A DNA stretch of 64,000 nucleotides from the NCBI RefSeq assembly GCF_030813715.1, contig NZ_JAUSUZ010000001.1, forward strand, positions 8,290,501 through 8,354,500, in the 5' to 3' direction. The notes beneath the pieces are model-generated. The model had not been told where the DNA came from and searched no databases. It saw nothing but the letters and a program-made list of their open reading frames with translations. Below are positions 53,098-62,058 of the stretch, one piece after another. The DNA is from Catenuloplanes indicus (GTDB taxonomy: Bacteria > Actinomycetota > Actinomycetes > Mycobacteriales > Micromonosporaceae). Within the stretch, counting starts at the first letter, position 1, and the number at the start of each line of letters is the position of its first letter. A program made the position numbers and the translations under genes.

Positions 53098-54114
53098 GTG
53101 AAGAAGATCGGATTCTTGTCGTTCGGCCACTGGCGGGACGTGCCCGGCTCGCAGACGCGCAGCGCCGCGGACTCGCTGCTGCAGACGATCGAGCTGGCCG
53201 AGGCCGCGGAGGAACTCGGCGTGGACGGCGCGTTCGTGCGCGTGCACCACTTCGAGCGACAGCTCGCCTCGCCGTTCCCGCTGCTCGCCGCGATCGGCGC
53301 GCGCACCCGCCGGATCGAGATCGGCACCGGCGTGATCGACATGCGTTACGAGAACCCGCTGTACATGGCGGAGGAGGCCGCGGCCGCGGACCTGATCAGC
53401 GGCGGGCGGCTACAGCTCGGGATCAGCCGGGGATCCCCGGAGACCGCCCTGCGCGGCGCGGAGACGTTCGGGTACGTGGCGGACGACGCCGCGGAGATGG
53501 CCCGGTCGAAGGCCGAGGCGTTCCTGGCCGCGATCGACGGCGCACCGGTCGCCCGCACCGATCCGGGCCGGACCGGTGGCGTGAGCGGCCACCTGGCGGT
53601 CCAGCCGCAGTCGCCGGGCCTGCGCGACCGCATCTGGTGGGGCGCGGGCAGCCGCGCGACCGGGCAGTGGGCCGCGAAGCTCGGGGTGCACCTGCAGAGC
53701 TCGACGCTGCTGACCGAGGACACCGGCGTGCCGTTCGACCAGCTGCAGGCCGAGCAGATCCGGCTGTTCAAGGCCGCCTGGGCGGAGCACGGGCACGAGC
53801 GGACGCCGCGCGTGTCGGTGTCCCGCAGCGTGCTGCCGATCACCGAGGCGATCGACGAGCTGTACTTCGGCGCGCAGGGCCACGACGACCAGGTCGGGCT
53901 GCTGGAGGGCGTCCGGTCGCGATTCGGGCGCACCTACGTCGGCGAGCCGGACCGGATCGCGGCGGAACTGGCCGCGGACGAGGCGGTGCGCGAGGCCGAC
54001 TACGTGCTGTTCACGGTGCCGAACCAGCTGGGCGTCGAGTACAACGCGCGGATCCTGGGCACGATCGCGGCGCACGTCGCGCCCGCCATCGGCTGGAAGC
54101 CCCGGAATTCCTAG
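53098..54114 (+). CDS. LLM-class flavin-dependent oxidoreductase (first of tandem pair)
   Basis: Bacterial luciferase-like (TIM barrel) monooxygenase/reductase of 338 aa using FMN or F420. KKIGFLSFGHWRD and IGTGVIDMRYENP are at the start; GRLQLGISRGSP and the C-terminal YVGEPDRIAAEL complete the fold. The next gene is a paralogue with the same layout, so the pair likely arose by tandem duplication. GTG start at 53098. Confidence 0.9.
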   Translation: MKKIGFLSFGHWRDVPGSQTRSAADSLLQTIELAEAAEELGVDGAFVRVHHFERQLASPFPLLAAIGARTRRIEIGTGVIDMRYENPLYMAEEAAAADLISGGRLQLGISRGSPETALRGAETFGYVADDAAEMARSKAEAFLAAIDGAPVARTDPGRTGGVSGHLAVQPQSPGLRDRIWWGAGSRATGQWAAKLGVHLQSSTLLTEDTGVPFDQLQAEQIRLFKAAWAEHGHERTPRVSVSRSVLPITEAIDELYFGAQGHDDQVGLLEGVRSRFGRTYVGEPDRIAAELAADEAVREADYVLFTVPNQLGVEYNARILGTIAAHVAPAIGWKPRNS

Positions 54115-54172
54115 ATCTCCGATCGTGATCTGTGTCCCGTCCTGGCGGCGGCGGGGCCCGGATCGCGGCAGA

Positions 54173-55204
54173 ATGACGATCGTGCCGACGCCAGACAAAC
54201 CGCTCCGGAAACTGGGCTTCCTGACCATCGGGCTGTTCGACGAGGCCGATCCCGCCGCCGGTCACGAGCCCACGCTGCAGATCATCGAGCTGGGGGAGCG
54301 CCTCGGCTTCGACAGCGCGTGGCTGCGCCACCGCCACTTCCAGTTCGGGATCTCGTCGCCGGTCGCGGTGATGGCCGCGGCCACCCAGCGGACCCGGCGG
54401 ATCGAGTTGGGCACCGCGGTCACGCCGCTCGGCTGGGAGAACCCGGTGCGGCTCGCCGAGGACTGGGCGACCGTCGACGTACTCTCCGGCGGGCGGCTCA
54501 ACCCCGGGTTCAGCGTGGGCCCGCCGATGCGCTGGGACGTGGTCCGGGACGCGCTGTACCCGGACACCGCGGACACCGAGAACCTCTCGTACGGCCGGGC
54601 CGAGCGGCTGCTCGCGGCCGTGCGCGGCGACGAGCTGACCGACGGCGACGCGGCCGAGGGCTTCGAGGCGTACTCCAATCGGGTACAGCCGCACTCGCCG
54701 GGCCTGACCGGCCGCCTCTGGTACGGCGGCGGCAGCCTCCGCTCCGCGGCCTGGGCCGGTGAGCACGGCCTGAACTTCCTGACCAGCAGCGTGGTGTTCG
54801 CCGAGGGGGAGACCACGGACTTCGCGGAGGTGCAGCTGGCCCAGGTGCGTGCGTTCCGGGCCGCGCATCCGGCCGGTGCGGCCGCGCGCGTCTCGCAGGG
54901 CCTGGTCGTCATCCCCACGGACAGCGCGTCGCCGGCACAGACCGAGAAATATCGCGAGTACGTGGCGAAGCGCCTGCCCCGCACCCGCGAACCGCACGGC
55001 CCGCGGCGGATGATGTTCGCGCCGGACCTGGTCGGCACGTCCGAGGAGATCGCCGCACAGCTGCACGCGCACGCCGCGTTCCGGGAGATCGACGAGGTCG
55101 CGTTCGCGCTGCCGTTCTCCTTCGCGCACGACGACTACGTGCAGATCCTCACGGACATGGCCACCCGCCTCGGCCCCGCGCTCGGCTGGCGCCCGGCTAG
55201 CTGA
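54173..55204 (+). CDS. LLM-class flavin-dependent oxidoreductase (second of tandem pair)
   Basis: Protein of 343 aa of the same luciferase-like fold. LRKLGFLTIGLFDEADPAA, GTAVTPLGWENPVRLAED and GRLNPGFSVG align with the paralogue just upstream. ATG at 54173; another in-frame start lies at 54125. Its 3' end overlaps the convergent SDR gene by 8 bp. Substrate is not predictable. Confidence 0.9.
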   Translation: MTIVPTPDKPLRKLGFLTIGLFDEADPAAGHEPTLQIIELGERLGFDSAWLRHRHFQFGISSPVAVMAAATQRTRRIELGTAVTPLGWENPVRLAEDWATVDVLSGGRLNPGFSVGPPMRWDVVRDALYPDTADTENLSYGRAERLLAAVRGDELTDGDAAEGFEAYSNRVQPHSPGLTGRLWYGGGSLRSAAWAGEHGLNFLTSSVVFAEGETTDFAEVQLAQVRAFRAAHPAGAAARVSQGLVVIPTDSASPAQTEKYREYVAKRLPRTREPHGPRRMMFAPDLVGTSEEIAAQLHAHAAFREIDEVAFALPFSFAHDDYVQILTDMATRLGPALGWRPAS

Positions 55205-55976
55205 AGTCGGCCGCGTGGTCGCGCGCCCACACCGCGAACGTGCGCGCCGGGCGTCCGGTCAACTCCTCGACGGTACGGGTGACCGGCTCCGGCTTGTCCA
55301 CCAGAGACGCCCAGTAGTCCAGCGCCGTCTCCGCCCACTCCGGCGTGGCCCAGGAGAGCATGTCCCGCTTCGCCTCCGCCCGGGGCTGCTCCTCGATCCG
55401 CAGCTCGCGGCCGATCGAGGCGCCGATCGCGTGCACCTGCGCGGTCTGCGACAGGGCCTCCGGACCGGTGATCACATGGGTACGGCCGGCGTGCGCGTCG
55501 TCCACGAGCGCCGCCACCGCCAGGTCCGCGATGTCCCGCTCGTGGATCAGCGATCGCCGGGCCGCCGGGTACGGCATCCGTACCGTGCCGGTGTCCTTGA
55601 TCTGATCGGCCCAGCCGAGCGTGTTGGTGGCGAAACCGCTGGGGCGCAGGAACGTCCACCGCTCCGTCACGCCGCGGATCGCGGTCTCCACCTCGCCCCA
55701 GAAGCCGGTCTCCGCGCTCATCGCGGACACGTAGACGACCCGCTTCCCGGCGAACCGGTCCGCCACCGGCCGTGCGTGCTCCGCGGTCATGAACGGCCAG
55801 ATCAGGAACACCGCCGCGGCGCCGTCGGCTGCGTCCGTCAGGTCGGCCGGGTCGGCGAGGTCGAAGCCGTCGCGCCGGCTCACCGCCCGCACCGGGGCCC
55901 CACGGTCCCGCAGTCCCGCGGCCACATGCCGCCCGATCTTCCCGGTGGCGCCGACGACCAGCACGTTCTCGCTCAT
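55197..55976 (-). CDS. NmrA-like NAD(P)-binding SDR
   Basis: Atypical SDR of 259 aa. VLVVGATGKIGRHVAAGL is the cofactor motif; AVFLIWPFM, VYVSAMSAE and FLRPSGFATNTL are typical of the NmrA / YwnB group, many of which act as redox sensors or quinone oxidoreductases. A MerR/SoxR-like promoter sits upstream (see that site). Substrate unknown. Confidence 0.9.
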   Translation of the reverse strand: MSENVLVVGATGKIGRHVAAGLRDRGAPVRAVSRRDGFDLADPADLTDAADGAAAVFLIWPFMTAEHARPVADRFAGKRVVYVSAMSAETGFWGEVETAIRGVTERWTFLRPSGFATNTLGWADQIKDTGTVRMPYPAARRSLIHERDIADLAVAALVDDAHAGRTHVITGPEALSQTAQVHAIGASIGRELRIEEQPRAEAKRDMLSWATPEWAETALDYWASLVDKPEPVTRTVEELTGRPARTFAVWARDHAADFS

Positions 55977-55983
55977 GTGGACG

Positions 55984-56014
55984 ATCCTCGAATCTCAACG
56001 AAGGTTGAGGTCAA
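55984..56014 (-). promoter_or_regulatory. MerR/SoxR-type promoter candidate for the SDR gene
   Basis: On the minus strand TTGACC (56009-56014) and GAGGAT (55984-55989) are separated by 19 bp, the unusual spacing of MerR-type promoters, and the perfect dyad CTCAAC-4-GTTGAG (55994-56009) sits between them, as in SoxR-like sites. The SDR start is about 8 bp past the -10. No MerR-type regulator gene is in the window. Confidence 0.45.
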
Positions 56015-56341
56015 GCCTCGGAGCAAAATGAGGGTAGCCTCCTAGGATGCACAAGCGGATGTGCCGGGCGAACGCGAGCGGAGATGTCTGCTGTGGGGCG
56101 GCTGAGCGGCGGCTTCGGCGGTGGGCTGACTGGCAACTCAGGGCGAGCGGCCTCGTCGCCGAGCGATGGGGACAGGGCGGCGAAGGGTACCCGCGAACGG
56201 GGGAGGGCGCTCCAGTATGGATCTTCGTCGCCCGAAAGATGACCCGGTGTCTCGTACCCTCGGATGGTTTCGATCTTCGGGACGGCGCGGCGCGTCAGTT
56301 AGCTGCCCGAATTTACGGGAAATATCTGCATAATGTCGGCC
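56015..56341. other. Gene-free stretch before the small secreted protein
   Basis: About 330 bp between the divergently placed SDR promoter and a small secreted protein gene. No convincing gene or RNA was seen; a possible 101-codon frame from 56047 has no coding character. Confidence 0.4.
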
Positions 56342-56902
56342 ATGAAGCGTAACTACGTGGCGTGGGCGGCGCTCGCGCTGTCCCTTTCTGGGCTGGTAGT
56401 CGGTGCGGCGCCGGGCGTCGCGATGGCCAAGGGGTCGCAGGTGTCGCTGGGCGGGGTGCGTGCGCCTGAGCCGAGCGGCGCCAGCCTGCGCGACCTCACC
56501 AGCGGTAAGAGCATCTGCGTGAACATCCAGGTGGACAAGACCGGATGGCAGGGCTGGCGGTGCGGGAAGAAGGGCGCGCGGGTGACCGCGGGCGCGGCCG
56601 GCACCACCAGGAAGGCGAAGGCGGTGGCGATCACGGCGAACGGCGTCGGGACGCTCTGCATGAAGATCACGATCCAGTCGGCGCCGGTGCAGACCTGCGT
56701 CAGCGACCGGACCGTGCTGGTCGCCGGGTCGGCGAACGGCGGCGTCCGGCTGGACACGCTGCAGGTCAAGACGAGCGGCAGCGGCCTCTGCGGCAACAGC
56801 CGGGCGTCGACGGCCGCGTGGGCGTCGGTGACGTGCGCGAAGGCGGGTCAGTGGCTCGCGATCGGGCGCGGCGGGGCCAACGCGGTCGGACTGTCGGTCT
56901 AG
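56342..56902 (+). CDS. Small secreted Cys/Trp-containing protein
   Basis: Exported protein of 186 aa with an N-terminal signal (AWAALALSLSGLVVGAAPGVAMA). The mature part has two imperfect halves with Cys and Trp-rich turns: the first has VNIQVDKTGWQGWRCGKKGARV and NGVGTLC, the second QTCVSDRTVLVAG and GQWLAIG. The first half faintly resembles ChW (clostridial hydrophobic W) repeats (GWQxW...G...GT); the likeness is weak. Six cysteines suggest disulfides. A perfect hairpin terminator follows. Confidence 0.65.
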   Translation: MKRNYVAWAALALSLSGLVVGAAPGVAMAKGSQVSLGGVRAPEPSGASLRDLTSGKSICVNIQVDKTGWQGWRCGKKGARVTAGAAGTTRKAKAVAITANGVGTLCMKITIQSAPVQTCVSDRTVLVAGSANGGVRLDTLQVKTSGSGLCGNSRASTAAWASVTCAKAGQWLAIGRGGANAVGLSV

Positions 56903-56905
56903 GCA

Positions 56906-56943
56906 ACGGTACGGCCGGGAGCGCGCGCTCCCGGCCGTACCGT
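56906..56943. terminator. Long palindromic bidirectional terminator
   Basis: Perfect 19-bp inverted repeat without spacer (56906-56924 and 56925-56943), sharing stem ACGGTACGGCCGGGAGCGC. It lies between two convergent genes and can serve both. Confidence 0.75.
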
Positions 56944-56946
56944 CGA

Positions 56947-57315
56947 TCAGTCCTCTTCCTCGTCCTCGAAGATCTCCTCGAACACCTCGTCGGCGACCAG
57001 GCCCGCGGCGAGACCGCCGGCCGCGCCGAGCGCGACGCCGCCCCAGCCTGGCCCGTCGTCCTCGTGATGCTCCGCGTAGTGGTGGCCGCCGGTGGCCGGC
57101 ATCCGCGCGGCGGCCTCGCGCATCCAGCCGTCCACGACCGCGGTGAAGTCCACCCGGTCCGCGTCGCCGTGCGCGTACCGCGGCGCCGCGCGGAACTCGA
57201 TCTCCTGGTAGGACGGCAGCGTCTGGGCCACGCCGCTGAGCCGGCCGCGCTCCAGGTCCGCGGCGACGAAGCCGAAGTCGAGCCGGGCGAACGCGTCCAG
57301 GATCCGCTCCTGCAC
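56947..57315 (-). CDS. Spo0M C-terminal-like protein without the N-terminal domain
   Basis: Protein of 122 aa whose first 70 residues (RILDAFARLDFGFVAADLERGRLSG, QTLPSYQEIEF, DFTAVVDGWM) match the C-terminal part of SpoOM/Spo0M-type proteins, while the usual N-terminal arrestin-like domain is missing. The C-terminal tail is GAAGGLAAGLVADEVFEEIFEDEEED. The GTG start is near the upstream gene and the frame is open upstream back to the TAG of 57400, but without similarity. It may be a truncated copy or a stand-alone domain. No adjacent sporulation genes are seen. Confidence 0.55.
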   Translation of the reverse strand: MQERILDAFARLDFGFVAADLERGRLSGVAQTLPSYQEIEFRAAPRYAHGDADRVDFTAVVDGWMREAAARMPATGGHHYAEHHEDDGPGWGGVALGAAGGLAAGLVADEVFEEIFEDEEED

Positions 57316-57399
57316 CTGAACAACGTTCGCCTTCCTGTCCGTGGTGGATCGTCGGACAGCAGGAAACCAGGCGCGTCTGAACGGAGGCTGTGCGGGCCT

Positions 57400-58032
57400 C
57401 TAGTGGAACACGATCGCGTGACCACCGGTGATGCTGGCGCGGCAGGCATCCCAGAGCGTGAACCACACGGTGATCTCGATGGCGTAGTCCGCGTCGTCGT
57501 CGACGTGACCGATCCGGTGCGCCTCGTCCGCGGGCAGCGAGCCGTCCACCGCGAGCGTGATGCCGAGCGCGGGCGCGCAGCGGCGCAGCTCCGCGCGCAG
57601 GCCGTGGCTGGAGCCGACCATGCCGCCACCGGCCAGGCCCGGGTGGTCGTCGAGGAACAGCGGTTCCGGGAAGTCGACCGGGACGTAGTAGCCGGCCGAG
57701 TCGGAGTGGCAGAGCAGGTGCGAGGAGAACATCATGGTCTCGTCGTCGACGACCTGGCGGTCGCGGTCCAGCTCGGCCGGCCCGCGCGCGGGCGTGACGT
57801 CCCGGCCCGCGTCGATCAGCGCGAGGACCCGCCGCAGGTAGGCGAGCATCGAGTAGGAGAGGCTGCCGAGCGCGTGCGAGTCGCGCGGCACCGGTGGCGT
57901 CTCCGGCTCGGACCAGGTGATCCCCTCGGCCGCGAGCGCGACGCGCAGCGTCTCCAGCCCGCCGGCCAGGGTGGCCCGCTCCTCCGCGTCGGTCACACCG
58001 GACAGCACACCCACCGAGATCGCTACACCCAC
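57400..58032 (-). CDS. Uncharacterised actinobacterial protein
   Basis: Protein of 210 aa that I do not recognise. Compact acidic protein with segments SHALGSLSYSMLAYLRRVLALIDAG, VPVDFPEPLFLDD and HVDDDADYAIEITVWFTLWDACRAS. No signal or membrane segment. It is the gene immediately upstream of the Spo0M-like fragment, possibly an operon. Confidence 0.65.
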   Translation of the reverse strand: MGVAISVGVLSGVTDAEERATLAGGLETLRVALAAEGITWSEPETPPVPRDSHALGSLSYSMLAYLRRVLALIDAGRDVTPARGPAELDRDRQVVDDETMMFSSHLLCHSDSAGYYVPVDFPEPLFLDDHPGLAGGGMVGSSHGLRAELRRCAPALGITLAVDGSLPADEAHRIGHVDDDADYAIEITVWFTLWDACRASITGGHAIVFH

Positions 58033-58182
58033 GCCGGCACGTTACCGCCCGTGTCGATCAGCGTGGTTCACCGGGTCCGTGCGTACGCAGGGTGACGGCG
58101 TTGTCCGAAGCGCGACAACCGGCCGCATCGGACGGTCCGCCGGGACGAAGCTGGGACTTTCACGGCACGGAGGGGGCCTGCG

Positions 58183-60654
58183 ATGCAGCGGGTGATGACG
58201 GGCTTCCACGCGGGGGGCGGTTGGCGGACCGACCGGCATCCTCGATTCATGATCGACCTGACCGGCGACGGCCGCGCGGACATCGCCGGTTTCGGCGAGG
58301 CCGGCCTGCACACCGCGCCGGCCGCGGGCGGCGGTGCGTTCGGCGTGCCCCGGCTGGCGCTGGCCGCGTTCGGCTACGCGGCCGGCTGGCGGGCGGACCG
58401 GCATCCGCGCCTGTTCGCGGACCTGACCGGCGACGGCCGGCCGGACGTCGTCGGGTTCGGTGACGACGGTGTGACCGTCGCGCGGAACAACGGCGACGGC
58501 ACGTTCGCCGCGGCCCGGCTGGTCGTGCCGGACCTGGGCTACACCGCCGGTGGCTGGCGGGTGGAGCGCAACCCGCGGTTCGCCGTGGACCTGACCGGCG
58601 ACGGCCGCGCCGACCTGGTCGGGTTCGGCGACGACGGCGTGGTCACCGCGCTCGGCAACGGCGACGGCACGTTCACCGCGCCGCGCCTGGTGCTGGCCGA
58701 CCTCGCGACCGAGGCGGGCGGCTGGCTGGTCGAGCGGCACCCGCGGTTCGTCACCGACCTGACCGCCGACGGCCGCGCGGACATCGTGGCGTTCGGCGAC
58801 GAGGGCGTGGTGGTGGCGCAGGGCAACGGCGACGGCACGTTCGCGCCGCCGAAGCTGGTGCTGGCCGCGTTCGGCTTCGACGCGGGCGGCTGGCGCACCA
58901 CCCGGCACGAGCGGGTGCTGGCGGACGTGACCGGCGACGGCCGGCCGGACATCGTGGGCTTCGGCGAGGACGGCGTCTGGGTCGCGCTCAACGACGGCGC
59001 GGGCGGCTTCGGCCCGGCTCGGCGGGTGCTGGACGACTTCGCGATCGGCGCCGGTGGCTGGCTGCTGGACCGGCACCCGCGGCTGCTCGCGGACGTGACC
59101 GGCGACGGCCGCGCGGACATCGTCGGCTTCGGCGACGCGGGCGTCCGGATCGCCCGGAGCAACGGCGACGGTACGTTCGCCACGCCGGCCCCGGTGCTGA
59201 CCGGTTTCGGCCAGCGGGCCGGTGGCTGGCGCGTCGACCGGCATCCGCGCTTCGCGGTGGACCTGACCGGGGACGGGCGCGCGGACCTGATCGGGTTCGG
59301 CGAGGACGGCGTGTGGACCACGCCGAACGCGGGCGACGGCACGTTCCGTACCGTGCGGGTGCGCCGGGACGCCTGGGACCTACCCACCTGGGACCCGATC
59401 CTGCTGCACTACGCGCGCGCGGTGCGGGCGATGCAGTCCCGGCCGATCTCCGACCCGGCGAGCTGGGCGTACCAGGCGGCGGTGCACGGGCGGAACGGGT
59501 CCACGCCGTCCGGTGCGGACTGGAACCTGTGCCAGCACGGCAGCTGGCACTTCCTGCCCTGGCACCGCGGCTACCTGTACTGGTTCGAGCGGATCGTGCG
59601 CGCGGAGGTGATCCGGCAGGGCGGGCCGGCCGACTGGGCGCTGCCGTACTGGGACTACTCGACGCAGGCGCGGGCCGCGCTGCCACCGGCGTTCCGGGAG
59701 CGGACGCTGCCGGACGGCACGCCGAACCCGCTGTTCGTGGCGCAGCGCGCGGCCGGGCTCAACGCGGGCGGGCGCCTGCCCGCGTCCGCGACCGGCAGTG
59801 CGAACGCGATGCGCGCCACCGCGTTCACGCCGGGCTTCGGCGGCGGGCGGACGAGCCCGCAGCACTTCTTCAACGCGTACGGCGAGCTGGAGTTCACGCC
59901 GCACAACGACGTGCACTCGCTGATCGGCGGGCTGATGGGCGACCCGAACCAGGCCGCGCTCGACCCGGTCTTCTGGCTGCACCACGCGAACGTGGACCGG
60001 CTGTGGACGGTGTGGCTGCGCCAGGGCGGCGGCCGCGCGAACCCGTCCGACGCGGCGTGGCGCAACCAGTCGTGGGTGTTCCGGGACGCGTCCGGCAACC
60101 GGGTCACCACGACCACGGCGGCGCTGCTGGACACCGACCGGGACCTGGGCTACGTGTACCAGGACGGCGTCGGTCTCGCGCCGGCCGCGGCCGAGGCCAT
60201 GGTCGCCGAGGCGGCCGCGGTGCCCGCGCTGGAGCTTGCCGGTGCCTCCGACCGGCCGGTCGAGCTGGCCGGCCGGGCCGCGGCCGTGGACGTGCCGGTC
60301 CTGGTGGAGTCGGTGAGCGCGCCCCGGGCCTTCCTCAATCTTGAGGACATCGAGGCGGAGGCCAACCCGGCGCTGGTGTACGAGGTGTTCGTCCGCCCGA
60401 TCGGCGACGCCCGCGCGGTGCCGCACTACGTGGGGAACGTGTCGTTCTTCGGCATCGAGCACACCGGGCCGCGCGGGGACACGCCGCACGGGTTCCGGCG
60501 TACGTTCGACATCACGGACTGGGCGGCGGCGCACGGCACCGGCGTCACGGTGTCGTTCCGGCCGCTGACGCTGGCGGAGCCGGACGCGGTGTCGGCGGCC
60601 GGGGCGGTCCCGGCGGTGCGGGTGGGCAGGGTGAGCGTCTTCTACGCACCGTGA
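58183..60654 (+). CDS. FG-GAP/VCBS seven-repeat propeller fused to tyrosinase
   Basis: Fusion of 823 aa. Residues 7 to about 395 are seven repeats of about 56 aa, each with GW..DRHPR(F/L) and DLTGDGRADIVGFGDDGV followed by NGDGTF, a seven-blade beta-propeller of the FG-GAP/VCBS type with calcium-binding DxDG-like loops. From about residue 403 a tyrosinase domain follows: CuA HGSWHFLPWHRGYLYWFE with a further His in the loop, and CuB HNDVHSLIGG and FWLHHANVDRLW. The C-terminal part (from about 720) is a polyphenol-oxidase-like beta-domain with SFFGIEHTGPRG. No N-terminal signal peptide is visible. ATG with GGAGGGGGG upstream. It would oxidise phenols with copper; the propeller perhaps mediates binding. 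Confidence 0.9.
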   Translation: MQRVMTGFHAGGGWRTDRHPRFMIDLTGDGRADIAGFGEAGLHTAPAAGGGAFGVPRLALAAFGYAAGWRADRHPRLFADLTGDGRPDVVGFGDDGVTVARNNGDGTFAAARLVVPDLGYTAGGWRVERNPRFAVDLTGDGRADLVGFGDDGVVTALGNGDGTFTAPRLVLADLATEAGGWLVERHPRFVTDLTADGRADIVAFGDEGVVVAQGNGDGTFAPPKLVLAAFGFDAGGWRTTRHERVLADVTGDGRPDIVGFGEDGVWVALNDGAGGFGPARRVLDDFAIGAGGWLLDRHPRLLADVTGDGRADIVGFGDAGVRIARSNGDGTFATPAPVLTGFGQRAGGWRVDRHPRFAVDLTGDGRADLIGFGEDGVWTTPNAGDGTFRTVRVRRDAWDLPTWDPILLHYARAVRAMQSRPISDPASWAYQAAVHGRNGSTPSGADWNLCQHGSWHFLPWHRGYLYWFERIVRAEVIRQGGPADWALPYWDYSTQARAALPPAFRERTLPDGTPNPLFVAQRAAGLNAGGRLPASATGSANAMRATAFTPGFGGGRTSPQHFFNAYGELEFTPHNDVHSLIGGLMGDPNQAALDPVFWLHHANVDRLWTVWLRQGGGRANPSDAAWRNQSWVFRDASGNRVTTTTAALLDTDRDLGYVYQDGVGLAPAAAEAMVAEAAAVPALELAGASDRPVELAGRAAAVDVPVLVESVSAPRAFLNLEDIEAEANPALVYEVFVRPIGDARAVPHYVGNVSFFGIEHTGPRGDTPHGFRRTFDITDWAAAHGTGVTVSFRPLTLAEPDAVSAAGAVPAVRVGRVSVFYAP

Positions 60655-60721
60655 TCGATCCGCTGCGGTGTCGTGGCGGTGCGGTGACCAGGAAGAACGT
60701 TCACGTACCCGCTAGACGCTC

Positions 60722-62056
60722 GTGAATGTGAAGTGGGTGGTCGCTTCGGTCCGAAGCGTGCTCACTACCATCGCGCCGGTGATCCACAGAAGAGCGTCCA
60801 TAGTGGCCGTTCTCGGCCTGGTCGGCATCGTCGCGGTCGCACCGTCCGCCGCGCTCGCCGACGAGACCGAGACCGCACCACCCGCCGAACCGGCCAAGGT
60901 CGAACTGGTCCTCGACGTCAGCGGGTCCATGGAGGCCGCCGACATCGACGGCCGCACCCGCATGTCCGTCGCCAAGGACGCGTTCAACACGGTCGTCGAC
61001 GCGGTGCCGGAGACCACCCAGCTGGGCATCCGCGTGCTCGGCGCCACCTACGGCGGCGACGACAAGGCGGAGGGCTGCAAGGACAGCCAGCAGCTGGTGA
61101 AGGTCGGCCCGATCAACCGGGTCGCCGCGAAGAACGCGATCGCCTCGCTGCAGCCCACCGGCTTCACCCCGGTCGGCCTGGCGCTGCGCGGCGCGGCCGA
61201 GGACCTCGGCACCGGCGGCTCCACCCGGCACATCATTCTGATCACCGACGGCGAGGACACCTGCGCGCCGCCGGACCCGTGCGAGGTCGCCCGCGAGCTG
61301 GCCGCGCAGGGCACCAACCTGGTGGTGGACACGCTCGGCCTGGCGCCGGACGAGAAGGTGCGGCAGCAGCTGGTCTGCATCGCGACCGCGACCGGCGGCA
61401 CCTACACGGCCGCGACCACGCCGAACGAGCTGACCGACCGGATCACGCAGCTGGTCGAGCGCGCCACCGACGTACCGGCCGCGGCCCCGCCGGTCGCGGT
61501 CGCCGGCACGGACGCGTGCGAGGGCGCGCCGACGCTGACCGCCGGCATCTACACCGACCGGGAGAAGTTCGAGGAGCACCGGTACTACCGCGTCGTCGTC
61601 GCGGAGGACCAGGAGCTGCGCGCGTCCGTCAGCCTGGCGCTGGACCGGCCGCTGCAGCGCGACTACGGCGTGCTGCTGCGTGCGACCGCCACGGACGGCC
61701 GTGAGCTGGTCCGCGGTACGGACGCGGGCAGTGGGCGGACCGACGTGCTCTCCACGGGTCTGCGCTACTCCGGCGCGCTGGACTCCGAGGAGACCGAGGA
61801 CGCCGACGCGGAGCGCGTCGTCTGCCTCGTGGTCAGCAACTCGTTCGCGCCCGGTGCCGGTGCGGCCAACGCCGCGAACACGCCCGGCATGCCGATCGAG
61901 CTGAGCATCGACGTGGTCGACGCCTCGCCCGCGCCGGACGCGCCCGGCCTCGGCCGCGGCTTCCTGCTGCTGCTCGTGCTCACCGTCTCCGGCCTCGTCG
62001 CCGGCCTGCTCGCCGGCTGGCTGACCCGCTGGTGGGTCGCCACGTGGAGGAACTGA
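60722..62056 (+). CDS. Membrane-anchored VWA-domain protein
   Basis: Exported protein of 444 aa: N-terminal signal (SIVAVLGLVGIVAVAPSAALA), VWA domain (about residues 62-235) with MIDAS DVSGSM, T in GFTPVG and D in ITDGEDTCAPP, then a beta-rich region and a C-terminal transmembrane helix (GFLLLLVLTVSGLVAGLLAGWL). Cysteines in GCKDS, EDTC, CEV and LVCIA may form disulfides. GTG start at 60722. The next gene starts 2 bp after its stop, so they form a pair, probably a surface complex. Confidence 0.85.
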   Translation: MNVKWVVASVRSVLTTIAPVIHRRASIVAVLGLVGIVAVAPSAALADETETAPPAEPAKVELVLDVSGSMEAADIDGRTRMSVAKDAFNTVVDAVPETTQLGIRVLGATYGGDDKAEGCKDSQQLVKVGPINRVAAKNAIASLQPTGFTPVGLALRGAAEDLGTGGSTRHIILITDGEDTCAPPDPCEVARELAAQGTNLVVDTLGLAPDEKVRQQLVCIATATGGTYTAATTPNELTDRITQLVERATDVPAAAPPVAVAGTDACEGAPTLTAGIYTDREKFEEHRYYRVVVAEDQELRASVSLALDRPLQRDYGVLLRATATDGRELVRGTDAGSGRTDVLSTGLRYSGALDSEETEDADAERVVCLVVSNSFAPGAGAANAANTPGMPIELSIDVVDASPAPDAPGLGRGFLLLLVLTVSGLVAGLLAGWLTRWWVATWRN

Positions 62057-62058
62057 TC

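Noticed and set aside
56138-57466. 442-codon minus-strand frame spanning the secreted-protein gene and terminator
   Set aside because: Antisense to a gene with signal peptide, includes a perfect palindrome and has Arg/Gly-rich composition; a shadow frame.
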